A DNA stretch of 64,000 bases from Bacillus sp. FJAT-27225 (lineage in GTDB: Bacteria; Bacillota; Bacilli; Bacillales; Cytobacillaceae). The notes under the pieces are model-generated. The model had not been told where the DNA came from, did no database searches, and saw only the letters and a list, made by a program, of their open reading frames with translations. The stretch lies in NCBI RefSeq assembly GCF_001685025.1, contig NZ_MAYU01000001.1, positions 186,001 to 250,000 on the forward strand, read 5' to 3'. Below are positions 27,721 through 36,545 of the stretch, in pieces. Made by a program: the position numbers and the translations under genes. The number at the start of each line of letters is the position of its first letter. Position 1 is the stretch's first letter.

Positions 27721-27937
27721 TAATCATCTACCCCTGACCTTATCGTATAGCGTATATCGTGAGTTATTTACCCTTAATTTTATTGGAAAAACCAATTGAT
27801 TTGGTCATGTCCAGGCAGAAATAGGGTCCGCTTTGTGACAATGTTTACTGATTCTGCTCTAAAAACTAATAGTAAAATAAGTGATAACTACTCATAATCT
27901 TGTATAATTGGTTATAACTAGCTGGAGGAAGTTATCT

Positions 27938-28714
27938 ATGAAAATTCAACCTTTTCTATTGTTTATTTTAGTTTTGGCTTTAACAGGGTGCTCAACCACC
28001 AAACAAAATGATGCTGATCATGAAGTAGAATTAACAGTATCAGCTGCCGCAAGTCTCCAAAATGCTTTAAATGATATAAAAGCTAGCTTTGAAAAAGAAC
28101 ATCCGAATATAAAGATTAACTACAATTTTGGGGCTTCGGGGTCCCTTCAGCAGCAAATTTCGCACGGTGCACCAGTCGACCTGTTTTTCTCGGCTGCAGA
28201 AGACAAATTCGCTAAACTCGAGAAAGAAGGGCGGATCGCAGAAATGCACCGGGTCGATTTAGTTGGGAATGAACTTGCGTTAATCGTCCCCAAAAATTCA
28301 AACAAAATAATTGATTCGTTTGAGACATTAAGCAATGCAGACCTGATTTCTATCGGAACACCGGAATCAGTGCCTGCAGGGCAATATGCAAAGGAAGCAC
28401 TTGAATACATGGGAATCTGGAATAAAGTTGAGGAGAAAGTGGTACCGGCTAAGGATGTTCGGCAAGTCCTGACGTATGTTGAGACGAATAATGTAGAGGC
28501 GGGAATTGTTTACAAGACAGATGCGCTCGGCTCGGACAAGGTGAGTATTGCCGCTATAGCCGATAGAAGTACCCATCAGCCAATTGTTTACCCAATGGGG
28601 ATAATAAAAGATAGCCCCCAACTGAAAGAGGCCAAGTTATTCTTTGATTTTATCCAAACGGATGCATCCAAGAAGATTTTTCAAAAATATGGATTTCTAG
28701 ATTTAGGTGATTAA
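27938..28714 (+). CDS. modA: Molybdate ABC transporter substrate-binding lipoprotein
   Basis: 258 aa; ATG at 27938 after GGAGGAAG. Lipobox LALTGC. ModA signatures: ELTVSAAASLQNALNDIKAS, NFGASGSLQQQI, GAPVDLFFSAAEDKF, VPAGQYAKEALEYMGIW and EAGIVYKTDA. It captures molybdate (or tungstate) outside the membrane. The stop codon abuts the modB start. Upstream, GTGATAACTA (27871 region) and GTTATAACTA (27911 region) form a direct repeat near the promoter that may be an operator. Confidence 0.93.
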   Translation: MKIQPFLLFILVLALTGCSTTKQNDADHEVELTVSAAASLQNALNDIKASFEKEHPNIKINYNFGASGSLQQQISHGAPVDLFFSAAEDKFAKLEKEGRIAEMHRVDLVGNELALIVPKNSNKIIDSFETLSNADLISIGTPESVPAGQYAKEALEYMGIWNKVEEKVVPAKDVRQVLTYVETNNVEAGIVYKTDALGSDKVSIAAIADRSTHQPIVYPMGIIKDSPQLKEAKLFFDFIQTDASKKIFQKYGFLDLGD

Positions 28715-29374
28715 ATGTCGGCGGAGTTTTGGTCGCCAATCAAACTTTCCTTACAAGTTGCATCCATTTCGGGTGTGTTGGTGGTTTTGTTTGGGTTGTT
28801 TTTTGGAAGGTTAATGGCAAATAGGAAATTCAAAGGGATAGCCTTAGTCGAGACGTTCTTTTTACTGCCTTTAGTCTTGCCGCCTTCCGTGGTTGGCTTT
28901 TTGCTCATAGTTTTATTTGGCAGGAATAGCGGCATTGGGAAATTTGTAGAATGGATCTTTCACCAGCCAATTATGTTTACCTGGTGGGCAGCTGTCATAG
29001 CTGCAACCGTTGTAGCATTTCCTCTCATGTATCAATCTGCAAAAACAGGTTTCGAGTCGATAGATGAGGATATTGAACATGCCGCACGCGTCGACGGCGC
29101 AAGTGAATGGAAGCTTTTTTTGTTTGTTACGATTCCACTCGCCTACAAAGCGATTGTAGCGGGGGCGATTTTGAGTTTTGCAAGAGCTTTAGGGGAATTT
29201 GGCGCTACCTTGATGTTTGCCGGGAATATCCCGGGAAAAACACAAACAGTCCCAACGGCCATCTATATGGCCATCGATGGAGGCCGGATGGATCTGGCCT
29301 GGTTATGGGTAATCAGCATGATGGTAATATCATTCATGATGCTCGCAATTGTCCAGCTAATCCGGTCAAAATAG
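28715..29374 (+). CDS. modB: Molybdate ABC transporter permease
   Basis: 219 aa, starting immediately after the modA stop. Five to six membrane segments, with the permease coupling motif GASEWKLFLFVTIPLAYKAI and the family signature ARALGEFGATLMFAGNIPGK. The next feature is a terminator, so no ATPase (modC) gene is in the operon. An ATPase must come from elsewhere, as in some Bacillus species where modA and modB stand alone. Confidence 0.93.
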   Translation: MSAEFWSPIKLSLQVASISGVLVVLFGLFFGRLMANRKFKGIALVETFFLLPLVLPPSVVGFLLIVLFGRNSGIGKFVEWIFHQPIMFTWWAAVIAATVVAFPLMYQSAKTGFESIDEDIEHAARVDGASEWKLFLFVTIPLAYKAIVAGAILSFARALGEFGATLMFAGNIPGKTQTVPTAIYMAIDGGRMDLAWLWVISMMVISFMMLAIVQLIRSK

Positions 29375-29380
29375 AGCAAA

Positions 29381-29427
29381 AGGGGCGGTTCCAGTTTACT
29401 TCAGTAAACTGGAACCGTCCCTCTTTT
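29381..29427 (+). terminator. Terminator of modAB
   Basis: A near-perfect 20-bp stem (GGGGCGGTTCCAGTTTACT with its complement) around one base, then CTCTTTTC. Confidence 0.85.
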
Positions 29428-29509
29428 CAATTGGAACAATGAGGCAGAATAATCGTATCAAATGATAACTAGGGAAAACCAAGCCTAGCTAAAGGTTATA
29501 TCCATTTTG

Positions 29510-29540
29510 CTGTCCTATTCTTAGGACAGCTTTTCTTTTT
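29510..29540 (+). terminator. Second hairpin between modB and the ECF locus
   Basis: CTGTCCTA pairs perfectly with TAGGACAG around TTCT, followed by CTTTTCTTTTT. Confidence 0.7.
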
Positions 29541-29569
29541 AAAATTTACATCCATTTTTTTAAAAAAAC

Positions 29570-29595
29570 TGTAAGATTAAACAAAGCAGTTCGTC
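29570..29595 (+). promoter_or_regulatory. Candidate ECF promoter of the second sigma locus
   Basis: TGTAAG, 16 bases, then CGTC, about 28 bp before the sigma start. Matches Bacillus ECF promoter form and resembles the site at 1165. Confidence 0.45.
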
Positions 29596-29622
29596 ATATT
29601 GTCGAAAGGGGGAGGGGAAAGA

Positions 29623-30160
29623 ATGGACGCTGGCCAGCAAATTGAACAATGGTTTTATCAATATGAAAAAGATATTTTCAATTATCTTGTTTACTATACA
29701 GGGACCAGGGATGTAGAGGACTTGGTTCAGGATACCTTTTTACGGGCTTTCATCTGCATTTAAATCGTTCAGAAGCGATGCAAATCCAAGAACATGGCTC
29801 ATCTCGATTGCCAGAAATACGGCAATCGATACATTCCGCAGAAAAAGACTCTGGGACAAAGTCAAAGGAACATTTCTTTCTGCCCAGGAAGAAACTAAAA
29901 CGAATCTGACCGATCATTTATATCTTCGCAAAGAGGAGCATGCCTTTTTATACGAATCGATTTCCAAACTGAAACAAAGCTACAAAGAAGTCGTGCTTTT
30001 AAAAGGGATTGCAGAGCTTTCCACGAAGGAAGCGGCAAGTGTGCTTGGCTGGAATGAAAACAAAGTAAATGTGACATTCAGCAGGGCGGTAAAGAAACTC
30101 AATGAACTGATGAAGGAGGAGAAGCCAAATGGAACACTTAACGGGCAAAGATCTTCTTGA
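29623..30160 (+). pseudogene. Frameshifted ECF sigma factor gene
   Basis: ATG at 29623 after GGGGGAGGGG encodes MDAGQQIEQWFYQYEKDIFN and VEDLVQDTFLRAF, then hits a stop at 29761. The correct continuation (SSAFKSFRSDANPRTWLISI, then IDTFRRK, and region 4 ELSTKEAASVLGWNENKVNV) is in the next frame through 30160. Restoring one T in the TTT run at 29748-29750 gives a complete factor of about 178 aa, closely paralogous to the one at 1228. It overlaps the partner gene by 32 nt. Either a real inactivating deletion or a sequencing error. Confidence 0.8.
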
Positions 30161-31106
30161 AAAAATGAGAGAATTACCGGCATTTGAAATGAATGAAAGC
30201 AACAGGCAGGAGACGATTCGAAAATTGAGAACTGCACAGCCAGCCAAGCCAAAATGGGGGATGTTTTTACAAAAGGCAGGTATTGGCGCAGCACTCGCAG
30301 CCGTTTTGCTCATTTTGCCTATCTTGTATATGAATGAAGTTGTCCCGGAACAAGGACAGCATGGGGCTGCTAGACCAAATGAACAAGTTGGAGCCAGTGG
30401 TGAACCAGATTATTTTTCCCTAAGGGATGGAAAAATAGATGTATATGGCCTTGATACGAATTACGGTCTTCCTGGAAAGGCAAGTATTATGGGGCCGACG
30501 GAATGGGTGGCAAAGGATTACAGGGGAGGCGGCAAAGTGATGGTTTTTGCATGGGGAGATTCCAGGGAACTGGTTGGGAAACAGCTGAAATTAACAGCGA
30601 TCCACAAGAAGTCCGGGAAAGAATTAGTCCTCGCTGATATGCCATTAGCTGGCAAGCATTTTGATGCAGATGCACACATTCTTACTAGCTTTCCTGAGTT
30701 CCCGACTCATGGATTATGGGAGTTGAATTATGAAGTCGCTGATAAACCTTTTGCTTCCTATTCCATACTTGTGAACGAACCATATATTGAATTCGAAAAG
30801 GCAACACTCCTATTATCCCAAACATATATTTTTGCAGGTGAATACAATGATTTGGCACTCGAAGTGGAAGGTGAAGGTTTGCCATCCGAGATAGTCGTTA
30901 AAATCCATAATATTAAGGAAAATTTTAGTCAGGAGTTCAGTTTTGGCAATAAAGCCGAATCCATTCGGGCGACAGACGGTAAAGTAATAACAAGCTACTC
31001 CGGAAGCATGACCTTTTTAAAAAGTGGATCGTATACAATTGAGGCGCTTGGCAATTCGGGTGAGTTTGAAGTAAGGATACCAAGTGATCAAGGAAAAGTA
31101 GAATGA
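30129..31106 (+). CDS. Membrane-anchored partner protein of the second ECF sigma factor
   Basis: 325 aa, ATG behind AGGAGGAG and overlapping the sigma reading frame. Cytoplasmic N terminus (about 45 residues), one membrane segment (AALAAVLLILPILYMNEVV), then a large extracellular part. Within it are YFSLRDGKIDVYGLDTNYGL and a beta-rich C-terminal half that ends in a probable Ig-like strand set (YTIEALGNSGEFEVRIP). Presumed anti-sigma/sensor by position. Same topology as the partner at 1739, but the outer domain differs. Confidence 0.65.
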   Translation: MEHLTGKDLLEKMRELPAFEMNESNRQETIRKLRTAQPAKPKWGMFLQKAGIGAALAAVLLILPILYMNEVVPEQGQHGAARPNEQVGASGEPDYFSLRDGKIDVYGLDTNYGLPGKASIMGPTEWVAKDYRGGGKVMVFAWGDSRELVGKQLKLTAIHKKSGKELVLADMPLAGKHFDADAHILTSFPEFPTHGLWELNYEVADKPFASYSILVNEPYIEFEKATLLLSQTYIFAGEYNDLALEVEGEGLPSEIVVKIHNIKENFSQEFSFGNKAESIRATDGKVITSYSGSMTFLKSGSYTIEALGNSGEFEVRIPSDQGKVE

Positions 31107-31145
31107 GGTTTTAAGGTTTCGCAACCAATTCACAACAATCTTTAA

Positions 31146-31183
31146 GCAGTCCAATTCGCAACTGAATTGGACTGCATCTTTTT
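31146..31183 (+). terminator. Terminator of the second ECF locus
   Basis: GCAGTCCAATTC pairs with GAATTGGACTGC around GCAACT, then ATCTTTTT. Confidence 0.85.
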
Positions 31184-31363
31184 ATTGATATATCAGGGAT
31201 TTCTGTGCGTTTTATGGCGTTTTAGCACTCGAATTCGCACCCCTTTTGGCAGAGTGACTAAAGTTATTGTCAACGTAAAAATTCGTATGCTAATTGCTAT
31301 GTGAATTGATTTGTTAAAAATAGAAAGCAGTTTTTTAGTTATTTATGTAAAATTAAAGAAGAG

Positions 31364-31396
31364 CTTATTCAACATAAGGGAGGTTTGTTGAATAAG
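31364..31396 (+). repeat. Hairpin with ribosome-site-like loop
   Basis: Perfect 11-bp arms CTTATTCAACA and TGTTGAATAAG enclose TAAGGGAGGTT. A five-codon frame TTG-AAT-AAG-AAC-CCC-TAA begins in the 3' arm. It lies 65 bp before a small membrane protein gene. The rest of the 356-bp gap holds only a terminator and AT-rich sequence. Confidence 0.5.
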
Positions 31397-31461
31397 AACC
31401 CCTAACAAAATAGTAAATATGCGAGTTAGAAGGATATTCTTATCATACAGGGGAGGATTAT

Positions 31462-31806
31462 ATGGGTATTTCAGTTTCAATATTGGTTGTTCTAGTTGTT
31501 GTTTTAGCCCCATTATTAAGGAAGTGGATTGTTGAATATGATAGATTTATTACTGAAACTGAAGGAAGGCGTATCGATTTTTGGGGAAGAATAGTACTAG
31601 CAATTGCATTTTTTATAAGTCTCTTTTTTGTCAAAGATTCATCAGACGAAACAACTATTAAATGGTTTTTAATTATTTTTTATACAATATTTGCTGCCTT
31701 TCAATTTATTATCGAGTGGAAATACTTAAAGAATACGAAAGAATTTATCATAACACTTTTATTATGGCTTTTTGTTATAATTTACTTCTTCGTTTTTATT
31801 TTATGA
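31462..31806 (+). CDS. Hypothetical membrane protein, 114 aa
   Basis: ATG after GGGGAGGA. Four hydrophobic segments: ILVVLVVVLAPLL at the N terminus, IVLAIAFFISLFFV, WFLIIFYTIFAAFQFII and ITLLLWLFVIIYFFVFIL. A short charged stretch (RFITETEGRRIDFWG) lies between the first two. No family recognised. AT-rich relative to its neighbours. Single gene between a hairpin and a terminator. Confidence 0.6.
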   Translation: MGISVSILVVLVVVLAPLLRKWIVEYDRFITETEGRRIDFWGRIVLAIAFFISLFFVKDSSDETTIKWFLIIFYTIFAAFQFIIEWKYLKNTKEFIITLLLWLFVIIYFFVFIL

Positions 31807-31970
31807 TGAAATAGGAAGAAGGCATTATCTCTTCCTGGTGTATTGAACCAGTAAGAATACCTTGTCCTTTTTGTTGAACTTCTTATTAAGCAAAGAGGCG
31901 ACATTCCTGTAATTTGTGAAAAAGTGTACTTAAAGATACGGGTGCTTATTTTAAACAACGTGCTACCGTA

Positions 31971-32007
31971 AAAAAAGCTCGAAGCATACTGGCTCCGAGC
32001 TTTTTTT
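31971..32007 (+). terminator. Terminator
   Basis: AAAAAAGCTCG pairs with CGAGCTTTTTTT. The surrounding 470-bp gap (31807-32278) also has four short ACTGCTAA/ACTGCGAA repeats at 32020-32075 and no convincing gene. Confidence 0.75.
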
Positions 32008-32195
32008 GTGCTAATTTCACTGCTAAAGTGTATGTTAATTCAACTGCTAATTACACTGCGAAAAGCACTGCTAATTCAAATTTTGTACTTCAAAACGAAC
32101 CCGTTAAATCACAAAATGGCTGCTTCTTTTCTTTTTAAAATCATTATAAGTTTGCCGATTGTCTTCCCGAATCCTATATGCTACAGTGGAACCAT

Positions 32196-32256
32196 ACTTA
32201 TTAAAGAGATTTAATAAGTTTTTTAAACCTAACTTATTTAATGACTTTAATAAGTT
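32196..32256 (+). promoter_or_regulatory. Two strong palindromic operators before the ROK regulator
   Basis: Operator 1: ACTTATTAAA (32196-32205), GAGA, TTTAATAAGT (32210-32219), perfect. Operator 2: AACTTATT (32231-32238) and AATAAGTT (32249-32256) around 10 bases. Both share the half-site ACTTATTWAA, as expected for a dimeric repressor, here most simply the adjacent ROK protein. Confidence 0.65.
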
Positions 32257-32278
32257 TTCATAAAAGGTGGTGAAAGGT

Positions 32279-33301
32279 GTGCAGGCAAAGGTAAAAACGG
32301 GCGGGAACGAAATTCTGATGGGAATTCGGACAACTCTTTTAGAGCTGGAAAGTGCCACAAAAGTTGAATTGAGTGAGAAACTCAAAATTAGTTTTCCGAC
32401 TATCAGCAAGTTCCTGGCACAAATGGAGAAGGAAGGGGAGATTTTCTCAATCGGTTTGGACGAATCCAGCGGAGGAAGAAGAGCGAATAGGTATAAATAT
32501 AATCGTGAATATATGCTTGGCCTCGCTATTTTTTTGGAAAAAACAGAGACGAATTATGTCATTTTCAATTGTGCTGGAGAAGTAAAGAAACAGGGGCAAG
32601 TCCCCAGTGTATTAGTTGACGACGGTTTAGATGCTCTAACAGCCAGCATTGAACAATTAATTGCTAACCATCCAAAAATCAGCTCAATCGCAGTCGGAGT
32701 TCCCGGTTCTGTTAAAAATGGCACGGTTTTTTACATACCAGGTTATGAAGCCTATCAAAATTTTAATATGAAAAGCTACTATGAAACCCATTTTTCTATA
32801 CCCGTTGTCGTTGAAAATGATATGAATGCGGCTGTTCTTGGATATCACCAAATGAATAAGTTTAAAAACCATCAATCACTGGTTTATTTGTATTCCGGGC
32901 AAAATGGCCCCGGCGCAGGATTTATCGTCAATGGAGATGTTGTACGTGGAAATACATTCTTCGCCGGAGAGATCTCATTTGTCCCGCTTTATAGTGACCG
33001 CAACTTCCGGGACGCAACCGAAAACAGAGATGGACAGAAAGCGGGACCGCTCTTCCCGGTTGATCAGGGCGATGCCATCAGCCGTTTGCTAGTCTCGTTT
33101 GCGGCAATTATCAATCCTCATACGGTTGTTTTTTCCAAGGAGGATGTTGATGAAGCAATGATAGAAAGAATCGCCAGGTCAAGTGCTGCCTATATTCCGG
33201 CAGAACATCTTCCACACCTAACCATTAGTGATTGGAAACAGGATTATTTATATGGATTGCAAAGTCTGGGGCTTCATCTTATGCTGGAAACGGCAAAATG
33301 A
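32279..33301 (+). CDS. ROK-family transcriptional regulator (XylR/NagC type)
   Basis: 340 aa if started at GTG 32279 (AAAGGTGG upstream; GTG 32267 and 32270 are alternatives). N-terminal winged helix: LLELESATKVELSEKLKISF, PTISKFLAQMEKEGEI. The sugar-kinase-like ROK domain follows: AVGVPGSVKNGTV, VVVENDMNAAVLGYHQ, GAGFIVNGDVVRG. The ROK zinc Cys cluster (CxCGxxGC) is missing, suggesting altered effector sensing. It probably represses itself plus the transporter and acetyltransferase downstream through the palindromes at 32196-32256. Confidence 0.88.
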   Translation: MQAKVKTGGNEILMGIRTTLLELESATKVELSEKLKISFPTISKFLAQMEKEGEIFSIGLDESSGGRRANRYKYNREYMLGLAIFLEKTETNYVIFNCAGEVKKQGQVPSVLVDDGLDALTASIEQLIANHPKISSIAVGVPGSVKNGTVFYIPGYEAYQNFNMKSYYETHFSIPVVVENDMNAAVLGYHQMNKFKNHQSLVYLYSGQNGPGAGFIVNGDVVRGNTFFAGEISFVPLYSDRNFRDATENRDGQKAGPLFPVDQGDAISRLLVSFAAIINPHTVVFSKEDVDEAMIERIARSSAAYIPAEHLPHLTISDWKQDYLYGLQSLGLHLMLETAK

Positions 33302-33328
33302 AAAAATTAAAACAGGCGGGGTTTCATT

Positions 33329-34531
33329 ATGGCAACTTTCCTTCTAGTCATCATTTTTTTGGCATTTATAAGCCTTGGATTACCAGACTCATTGCTCGGT
33401 GTAGCGTGGCCGGTCATGCAAACAGACTTTGGTGCACCGTTTGAAACTGCCGGATTGCTATTTATGACGATTGCCGGCGGGACAATTGTCTCCAGTCTGT
33501 TTAGCGGCAGACTTCTGAAACGATTTGGAACTTGGAAGGTAACAGTTGTCAGCACCTTGCTCACTGCTGGTGCTTTACTTGGGTTTACTTTTTCTCCATC
33601 GGTTACTTGGCTGTTTTTATGTGCCATCCCCCTTGGATTAGGTGCAGGAGCTATAGATTCAGGATTAAATGATTACGTCGCAACCCACTATAAAGCGCAT
33701 CATATGAGTTGGCTGCATAGTTTTTGGGGAGTTGGGGCGACTCTTGGCCCCGTAATTATGGCCCAGTATATCACCGGGCATGGGTGGGATAATGGGTATT
33801 TAACCATTTCGGGCATTCAATTCTTGTTAGCGTTCGTTCTCTTGTTGTCATTGCCGTTATGGAACCGGGTAAAAAACAACAAAAAAGGAATAAGCGATAC
33901 ACCCGACGAATTGATTGAAGGGGATGCCGAACATCCAAAACCTTTACAAATTAAAGGAGTTAAGCTAGCGTTGGCATCGTTCTTGTTCTATTGCAGCGTT
34001 GAAGCCACAATGGGCCTTTGGGGAAGCAGCTTTTTGGTGAATAGTAAGGAGCTGCCAGTGGATGTTGCTGCAAAATGGGTTTCCTTCTATTACCTCGGAA
34101 TCACAATTGGAAGGTTCATTACAGGATTTATTACGTTTAAAATGAATAACCGGACTTTGATTCGGATGGGGCAGATGATCGCATTGACAGGGGCCGCACT
34201 TCTTTTGCTGCCATTCCCGCCCGCATTCTCCCTTGCAGGCTTTATTATGGTTGGATTGGGATTGGCGCCAATCTTTCCTTGTATGCTACACGAAACGCCT
34301 GCACGGTTTGGGAAGAAGCATTCCCAGACGATTATGGGCTATCAGATGGCAGTCGCCTATACCGGGACAACTTTTATGCCGCCTTTAGTAGGTTTCGCCG
34401 CCTCCCAATCGACGATTGGAATTTTCCCTTTTTTTGTTGTTTCACTCATAGGCGCGATGTTCCTAAGCTCCGAGACTTTAAATAACGTACTTAGGAAAAA
34501 GAGAGTTATTCGAAATGCATATTTTAATTAA
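33329..34531 (+). CDS. MFS transporter, probable sugar permease
   Basis: 400 aa with 12 membrane segments. The MFS motif appears as [14 protein letters not shown] after helix 2, and [19 protein letters not shown] after helix 4. The order resembles FucP/YbjJ-like sugar transporters. It begins 28 nt after the ROK gene and 21 nt before the sugar acetyltransferase, forming a regulator-transporter-modification cassette. The sugar is unknown. Confidence 0.85.
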   Translation: MATFLLVIIFLAFISLGLPDSLLGVAWPVMQTDFGAPFETAGLLFMTIAGGTIVSSLFSGRLLKRFGTWKVTVVSTLLTAGALLGFTFSPSVTWLFLCAIPLGLGAGAIDSGLNDYVATHYKAHHMSWLHSFWGVGATLGPVIMAQYITGHGWDNGYLTISGIQFLLAFVLLLSLPLWNRVKNNKKGISDTPDELIEGDAEHPKPLQIKGVKLALASFLFYCSVEATMGLWGSSFLVNSKELPVDVAAKWVSFYYLGITIGRFITGFITFKMNNRTLIRMGQMIALTGAALLLLPFPPAFSLAGFIMVGLGLAPIFPCMLHETPARFGKKHSQTIMGYQMAVAYTGTTFMPPLVGFAASQSTIGIFPFFVVSLIGAMFLSSETLNNVLRKKRVIRNAYFN

Positions 34532-34551
34532 GTTGGAAAGCAGGTCTTATC

Positions 34552-35115
34552 ATGAGCAGCACTGAAAAAGAAAAAATGCTGGCAGGAGAAATGTACAATC
34601 CTGCTGACCCTGAATTACTTAAGGATCGTGAAGAAGCAAGACGGAAAGTAAGAGTTTATAATCAAACGACAGAAACAGATGGAGAACTAAGAACAAAATT
34701 GCTAAAAGAGCTGCTCGGTTCAACCGGCGAGAACATTTGTATGGAACCAAATATCCGGTTTGATTACGGCTATAATACATACGTCGGGGAAAACTTTTAC
34801 GCAAACTTCGACTGTACCATCCTCGATGTTTGTGAGGTACGGATTGGCGATAATTGTATGATTGCTCCCAGCGTCCAAATCTATACAGCAACACACCCAC
34901 TTCATCCAGATGAGCGGAATTCAGGCAGAGAATATGCAAAGCCGATTACGATTGGAAACAATGTATGGATTGGCGGCAGTGCGATTATAAATCCAGGCGT
35001 AACCATTGGAGACAATGCCGTCATTGCGTCAGGTGCCGTTGTAACGAAAGATGTACCCGCAAACGTCGTGGCTGGCGGCAATCCTGCCAGAGTAATTAAG
35101 CATATAGAGCTATAA
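34552..35115 (+). CDS. maa: Sugar O-acetyltransferase (maltose/galactoside acetyltransferase type)
   Basis: 187 aa, ATG with AAAGCAGG upstream. N-terminal Mac domain ([20 protein letters not shown]) then a left-handed beta-helix of hexapeptide repeats. Motifs: [20 protein letters not shown], catalytic His in [28 protein letters not shown] and [15 protein letters not shown]. It acetylates sugars at O6 with acetyl-CoA, thought to detoxify non-metabolised sugars. Fits with the adjacent permease. Confidence 0.93.
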   Translation: MSSTEKEKMLAGEMYNPADPELLKDREEARRKVRVYNQTTETDGELRTKLLKELLGSTGENICMEPNIRFDYGYNTYVGENFYANFDCTILDVCEVRIGDNCMIAPSVQIYTATHPLHPDERNSGREYAKPITIGNNVWIGGSAIINPGVTIGDNAVIASGAVVTKDVPANVVAGGNPARVIKHIEL

Positions 35116-35122
35116 AACTTTT

Positions 35123-35148
35123 AGGTTGCCGTTGTGGCAGCCTTTTTT
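35123..35148 (+). terminator. Terminator of the sugar cassette
   Basis: AGGTTGCC pairs with GGCAGCCT (one G-T pair), followed by TTTTTT. Confidence 0.75.
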
Positions 35149-35290
35149 AATTAACGTTTTTATGAGCCATTTCACCATACTTATGAGCCTCATTTGAGGC
35201 GATTTGAGCTTTCAGACATTTTCCGGAAGAAATCACCCGTAGATTGGAATGAATAATTTTTATGAAAGGCTTCTTTTTTTGCATTTTTTA

Positions 35291-35304
35291 CGAACAAATG
35301 TTCT
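35291..35304 (+). promoter_or_regulatory. LexA (DinR) box
   Basis: CGAAC-AAAT-GTTCT matches the Bacillus LexA site (CGAACNNNNGTTCG/T) and overlaps a TATAAT -10 at 35304-35309. Predicts SOS control of the YolD-like gene. Confidence 0.8.
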
Positions 35305-35339
35305 ATAATAGAAATGAGGCTGAAAGGGGGAGTGATCAA

Positions 35340-35678
35340 ATGGGAATTCGAGACCGCGGCAAGATGAAATGGCGATCCGCTTTCTTTATGCCTGAACAAT
35401 CAAAACTGATGAAGGAGGCCAGGCTTGAAGATTCGAAAGTAGTAAAGCCTATTCTTGATGAACAGGAGTGGGAGGAAATTGAGCAGACTATCCTGCTTGC
35501 AATGGAATTTTCAAATAAGGTTAAGATCAAGACTTGGCAAGACGGATTTTTTAAAGAGTACCAAGGCATGCTGCACCGAATTGATGAACTCAGGAAAATA
35601 GTGTATTTGCAAACGGACGATTTAAGGATGAATAGGATTGGTTTTTTGGACATAACCGAAGTATCAATGGCCGAATAA
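35340..35678 (+). CDS. YolD-like family protein
   Basis: 112 aa; ATG at 35340 with GGGGAGTGA. The N terminus MGIRDRGKMKWRSAFFMPEQ and the middle DEQEWEEIEQTILLAMEF and GMLHRIDELRKIVYLQTDD identify the YolD-like family. These are usually encoded next to Y-family DNA polymerases (UvrX, PolYB) and are DNA-damage inducible. Here a clear LexA box is upstream but no polymerase gene follows; the next gene is an esterase with its own ribosome site. Confidence 0.85.
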   Translation: MGIRDRGKMKWRSAFFMPEQSKLMKEARLEDSKVVKPILDEQEWEEIEQTILLAMEFSNKVKIKTWQDGFFKEYQGMLHRIDELRKIVYLQTDDLRMNRIGFLDITEVSMAE

Positions 35679-35753
35679 GAGTTCATAATTGCAATTATTT
35701 TCCTCCTGGTGGACAATAAAGTTGTCTGAATAATCTTTCGGGAGGGGTTAAAT

Positions 35754-36515
35754 ATGCAAGAAAAGTATCCTGTTATGAAGGAAGCAGAAGAATTCTTTTT
35801 TCCAGGCAGCGAAGTCGGTGTCCTCATTAGCCACGGATTTACAGGGTCTACTCAAAGTATGCGGTTTTTGGGCGAAAAAATTGCCGAGCAGGGCTTTACC
35901 GTTTTTGGGCCAAGGCTTACTGGACACGGGACTCACCCGGAGGATATGGAGCAAGCCTCTTTTGAGGATTGGATCCGCGATGTGGAGGCTGGACTGGAAA
36001 AAGTAAAAGAAACGTGTTCAACTGTGTTTGTCGCCGGTTTGTCCATGGGTGGTACTTTAACGTTGTACTTGGCAGAAAACCACCCAGAGCTTGCGGGGAT
36101 TATGCCAATCAATGCAGCAATCGACATGCCAGAGTTGGCAGGCAACTATGAACAGTTAAAAGCGAAAGACGTTCGCTTCGTCGATGGCATTGGCTCAGAC
36201 ATCAAGCAGGATGGGGTTAAAGAACTTGCTTATCCGCAGACTCCAGTAAAATCAATGGGAGACATTATCGCATTGATGAAGATTGTCAAATCGAATTTAC
36301 ATAAAGTGAATGTGCCGGTTCTCGTTCTCTCCTCTACTGTAGACCATGTAGTGCCGCCGGAAAATTCCAAAGAGATCTATGAAAAGGTTTCTTCAAAAGA
36401 TAAGGATATCGTTTATCTCGAGAACAGCTATCATGTGGCAACGCTGGACAATGATAAAGAGCGGATTGCTGAGGAATGCATAAAGTTCATTACGGAACAT
36501 ACCGGAAGAGAATAA
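35754..36515 (+). CDS. Carboxylesterase / monoacylglycerol lipase (alpha/beta hydrolase)
   Basis: 253 aa, ATG after GGGAGGGG. Oxyanion region ISHGFTGSTQSMRFLG, nucleophile Ser in VAGLSMGGTL, acid Asp in LSSTVDHVVPP and His in NSYHVATLD. This set matches Est30-type carboxylesterases and Bacillus monoacylglycerol lipases, which hydrolyse short to medium acyl esters in the cytoplasm. Monocistronic. Confidence 0.9.
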   Translation: MQEKYPVMKEAEEFFFPGSEVGVLISHGFTGSTQSMRFLGEKIAEQGFTVFGPRLTGHGTHPEDMEQASFEDWIRDVEAGLEKVKETCSTVFVAGLSMGGTLTLYLAENHPELAGIMPINAAIDMPELAGNYEQLKAKDVRFVDGIGSDIKQDGVKELAYPQTPVKSMGDIIALMKIVKSNLHKVNVPVLVLSSTVDHVVPPENSKEIYEKVSSKDKDIVYLENSYHVATLDNDKERIAEECIKFITEHTGRE

Positions 36516-36545
36516 TGTAATTCATTTTTAAAGTCAGGTGGTTTT

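Noticed and set aside
32008-32214. Small plus-strand ORF before the ROK gene
   Set aside because: No ribosome site, low-complexity translation, and it overlaps the first ROK operator.
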